NCBI GenBank assembly: GCA_021799325.1
Contig: JAJZAS010000081.1
Location: 1 to 6,782 of the forward strand
From: Bacillota bacterium
GTDB taxonomy: Bacteria; Bacillota; Bacilli; Alicyclobacillales; SLC66
Direction: 5' to 3'
Length of the DNA stretch: 6,782 nt
Below, one piece after another: positions 5,324 through 6,782 of the stretch; position 1 is the first letter of the stretch; the number at the start of each line of letters is the position of its first letter. The translations under genes were made by a program, and so were the position numbers. The notes beneath the pieces are model-generated. The model did not search any database. It saw only the letters and a program-made list of their open reading frames with translations, and was not told where the DNA came from.

Positions 5324-6367
5324 TTATGGGTATTTTTTTGTGGGTACTGTACAGCGATACTGATTGATCTCTCCATACCCAAAGACATTGCACTCCTCCA
5401 TTAACTCGTTCACCAGTTGTACGCATCGTTCGTTATCAGAGGTGAGATTGTCACCGTCTGAAAAGTGAAAAGGATACACATTGTAGCGATCTGGCGGGTA
5501 TTCGGTGTGTACCAGATCGAGCGCCATCTGATAGGCAGATGAACAAATCGTTCCGCCACTCTCCCCCTTGCTGAAAAATTCAGCTTCACTGACCCTTTTG
5601 GCTTCCGTATGATGGGCAATGAATTCCATCTTCACATTCTGGTACTTGCTGCGCAGGAACCGTGCCATCCAAAAGAAAAAAGTCCGGGCAATGTACTTCT
5701 CAAACGTCCCCATTGAACCAGAAGTATCCATCATCGCGATCACCACGGCCTGTGACTCTGGTTTTACCACGTCTTCCCAAGTTTTGTAACGCAAATCATC
5801 CAAGTGGATGGAAGTGTTTGCGGGTTTCCCTGACAGCGCGTTGCGTTTCATCGCCTCCAGCAATGTTCGTTTTTTTTCGATATTGCCTTGTAACCCGGTC
5901 TTGCGCACATCCTTAAAATCGACATTAGGCGAGGTGACAAGGTCCGGTGATTTTTCTTCCAAATTCGGCAATTCAAAATCGGCGAACATCACTTCCGCGA
6001 TTTCTTCCATCGACACACCGACTTCGTAATAATCAATTCCTGGTCTATCCCCAGCGCCACTAGCGGCATCACCCTGATTGCCCTTGTCTTTACCAAGGAC
6101 ATCTCCCACCTTGGAATTCCCCTGTCCTTGACCCGCGTGATCACTTTTGTCAAAGTGATAGCGAAAATGGTATTCCTCTAGCGACCGGATAGGAATTTTC
6201 ATGATGTTTTTCCCGTCCGTCATGATGAGGCCTTCTTCACTGATGATGTCCGGCAGGTTTTGCCTGATGGCTTCTCTCACTTTTTCCTGGTGCCTTGCCT
6301 GATCCTGCTGACCCTTGCGGTGAAGCGACCAATCATCCTGGCTAAGTGAAAAGCGAGGCGTTGCCAC
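5324..6367 (-). CDS. yhbH: YhbH (DUF444, von Willebrand A-like sporulation protein), 5' part interrupted after codon 336
   Basis: YhbH is a cytoplasmic sporulation protein with a von Willebrand A-like fold; the family is the Bacillus counterpart of enterobacterial YeaH and acts with the PrkA kinase by gene context. Visible: DDWSLHRKGQQDQARHQEKV (11-30), an acidic glycine-rich linker (about 79-110), RKTGLQGNIEKKRT (155-168), the metal-site motif MMDTSGSMG (212-220; Asp214, Ser216, Ser218), FIAHHTEA (249-256), SKGESGGTICSS (266-277) and FHFSDGDNLTSDN (300-312). The start is GTG at 6367-6365 behind AAGGAGGGGAG, 14 bases after the prkA stop. Residues 1-336 are genuine. The last 11 (YRCTVPTKKYP) come from element DNA after the right attachment site. 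The real C-terminus lies at 314-168. While the element is present the product is 347 residues and lacks the conserved end. Confidence 0.95.
   Translation of the reverse strand: MATPRFSLSQDDWSLHRKGQQDQARHQEKVREAIRQNLPDIISEEGLIMTDGKNIMKIPIRSLEEYHFRYHFDKSDHAGQGQGNSKVGDVLGKDKGNQGDAASGAGDRPGIDYYEVGVSMEEIAEVMFADFELPNLEEKSPDLVTSPNVDFKDVRKTGLQGNIEKKRTLLEAMKRNALSGKPANTSIHLDDLRYKTWEDVVKPESQAVVIAMMDTSGSMGTFEKYIARTFFFWMARFLRSKYQNVKMEFIAHHTEAKRVSEAEFFSKGESGGTICSSAYQMALDLVHTEYPPDRYNVYPFHFSDGDNLTSDNERCVQLVNELMEECNVFGYGEINQYRCTVPTKKYP
5358..5362. repeat. Right attachment site of the element: TACTG direct repeat
   Basis: This is the second copy of TACTG. To the right is intact yhbH coding sequence (ATTGATCTCTCC, codons up to Gln336). 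To the left is element DNA (GGGTACTGTACAGCGA, 5342-5357), including a local palindrome GTAC-T-GTAC (5344-5352). The TG at 5361-5362 is the proposed crossover dinucleotide. Joined to the left end, the arms match at 11 of the first 13 positions on either side of TG. Confidence 0.85.
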
Positions 6368-6381
6368 GTTGCTCCCCTCCT

Positions 6382-6782
6382 TTAGCGGTTCAGCAAACTG
6401 CCTGTATATTGCAAAAGTTCATTCGCACAGACGGCGCAATAGCCGTGTTCATCCATCAACCGCTTGCTCACTTCATTGAGTTTTTTCAATTGATTTTGGT
6501 CAGGTGTCTTGGTGGAGGTGGTGATCTTCACCACGTCTTTGAGGTCGGCAAACAGTTTTTTTTCGATCGCTTCTTTTAGCCGTTCGTGTGACTGATAATC
6601 AAACCGCTTCCCGCGCCTAGCGTAGGTGGAGATGCGGATCAGGATTTCTTCGCGAAATGCTCGTTTGGCGTTTTCCGAAATGCCTATTTGCTCTTCAATG
6701 GATCGCATCAGTCTTTCATCCGGATCGATTTCATCCCCTGTGATAGGATCTTTGAGTTTTTGCCAGTTGCAATAGGCTTCCA
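6382..6782 (-). CDS. prkA: PrkA serine protein kinase, C-terminal 132 codons (runs off window)
   Basis: PrkA is a AAA+/Hanks-type cytoplasmic protein kinase (also reported as a protease-like AAA protein) that is made in the mother cell in Bacillus and acts in sporulation; YeaG is its enterobacterial relative. The frame is open from the window edge and ends with TAA at 6384-6382. Recognisable family blocks are DPITGDEIDPDERLMRSIEE, SENAKRAFREEILIR, RRGKRFDYQSHERLKEAIEK, FADLKDVVKITTSTKTP and the end LLQYTGSLLNR. The catalytic part is outside the window. The stop is directly followed by the yhbH ribosome binding site, so the two are one operon. An internal ATG at 6708 is not the real start, because the conserved protein continues upstream of it. 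Confidence 0.95.
   Translation of the reverse strand, partial: EAYCNWQKLKDPITGDEIDPDERLMRSIEEQIGISENAKRAFREEILIRISTYARRGKRFDYQSHERLKEAIEKKLFADLKDVVKITTSTKTPDQNQLKKLNEVSKRLMDEHGYCAVCANELLQYTGSLLNR

Larger units (their letters stand above)
313..5362. mobile_element. Sporulation intervening (skin-like) element inserted in yhbH, 5,045 bp per unit
   Basis: The segment between the two TACTG repeats interrupts yhbH after codon 336 (CAG). Removing one repeat plus the intervening DNA leaves ...ATC AAT CAG TAC AAC CGA ACC..., which gives an uninterrupted 385-residue YhbH, close to the family length (392 in B. subtilis). The element carries its own serine recombinase near the right end, on the strand opposite to yhbH. 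It also carries a three-gene cluster (small protein, PBP2-type protein, FolC-like protein) on the yhbH strand. Known elements of this type, such as skin in sigK and SPbeta in spsM, are cut out in the mother cell during sporulation by a serine recombinase. The same job is inferred here. The element is small, with no phage structural or replication genes, so it is a stripped-down element rather than an intact prophage. Confidence 0.88.

Noticed and set aside
313..5362. Transposon or IS explanation for the insertion, with TACTG as target duplication
   Set aside because: There is no transposase and there are no terminal inverted repeats. A serine recombinase plus a dyad-symmetric junction explains the repeat better.
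5324..6367. yhbH as a truncated pseudogene
   Set aside because: The missing C-terminus is present at 165-317 in perfect condition, and the two pieces join in frame at a shared repeat. Decay would not preserve this.
1..6782. CRISPR array, tRNA or rRNA genes
   Set aside because: No spaced direct repeats, cloverleaf or rRNA-like sequence was seen on either strand.

Overview
The window comes from an endospore-forming Bacillota, most likely Bacillales. It carries prkA, yhbH and spoVR in that order on the minus strand, a serine recombinase and strong AGGAGG-type ribosome binding sites. The mixed base composition and diverged proteins would fit an Alicyclobacillaceae-like lineage, but that placement is a guess.

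Layout, read along the minus strand from right to left: the C-terminal part of prkA (6382-6782, cut by the window edge); the first 336 codons of yhbH (start at 6367), which run into a foreign tail and stop at 5324; a 5,045-bp inserted segment; the last 49 codons of yhbH (314-168, stop 167-165); and the N-terminal 55 codons of spoVR (165-1, cut by the window edge). The inserted segment holds a plus-strand serine recombinase (3920-5170). Divergent from it is a tight minus-strand cluster: a 62-codon small gene (3651-3839), a class B penicillin-binding protein of the PBP2 type (1690-3612) and a FolC/Mur-ligase-like protein (293-1675).

The central result is that yhbH is split, not decayed. A 5-bp direct repeat TACTG lies at both joints (313-317 and 5358-5362). 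Joining the two pieces there restores one 385-residue YhbH reading frame, through ...GEINQ-YNRTSTLM..., with no frameshift and no missing codons. The junction rebuilt for the excised circle has the dyad GATAC-TG-GTATC with further matching outer bases. That is what a serine recombinase crossover site with a TG central dinucleotide should look like. The segment therefore looks like a skin-type sporulation intervening element, a developmentally excised element like those in sigK, spsM, spoVFB and spoVR of other Bacillales, here sitting in yhbH.

Proposed working: in growing cells the element stays in place and its cargo (small protein, PBP2, FolC-like) can be expressed. During sporulation the recombinase would excise the element in the mother cell and rebuild yhbH. 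It would also restore the prkA-yhbH-spoVR operon, including the TGATG stop/start overlap between yhbH and spoVR. The timing and cell type are inference from known elements of this kind; the split, the repeat and the in-frame restoration can be read directly in the sequence.
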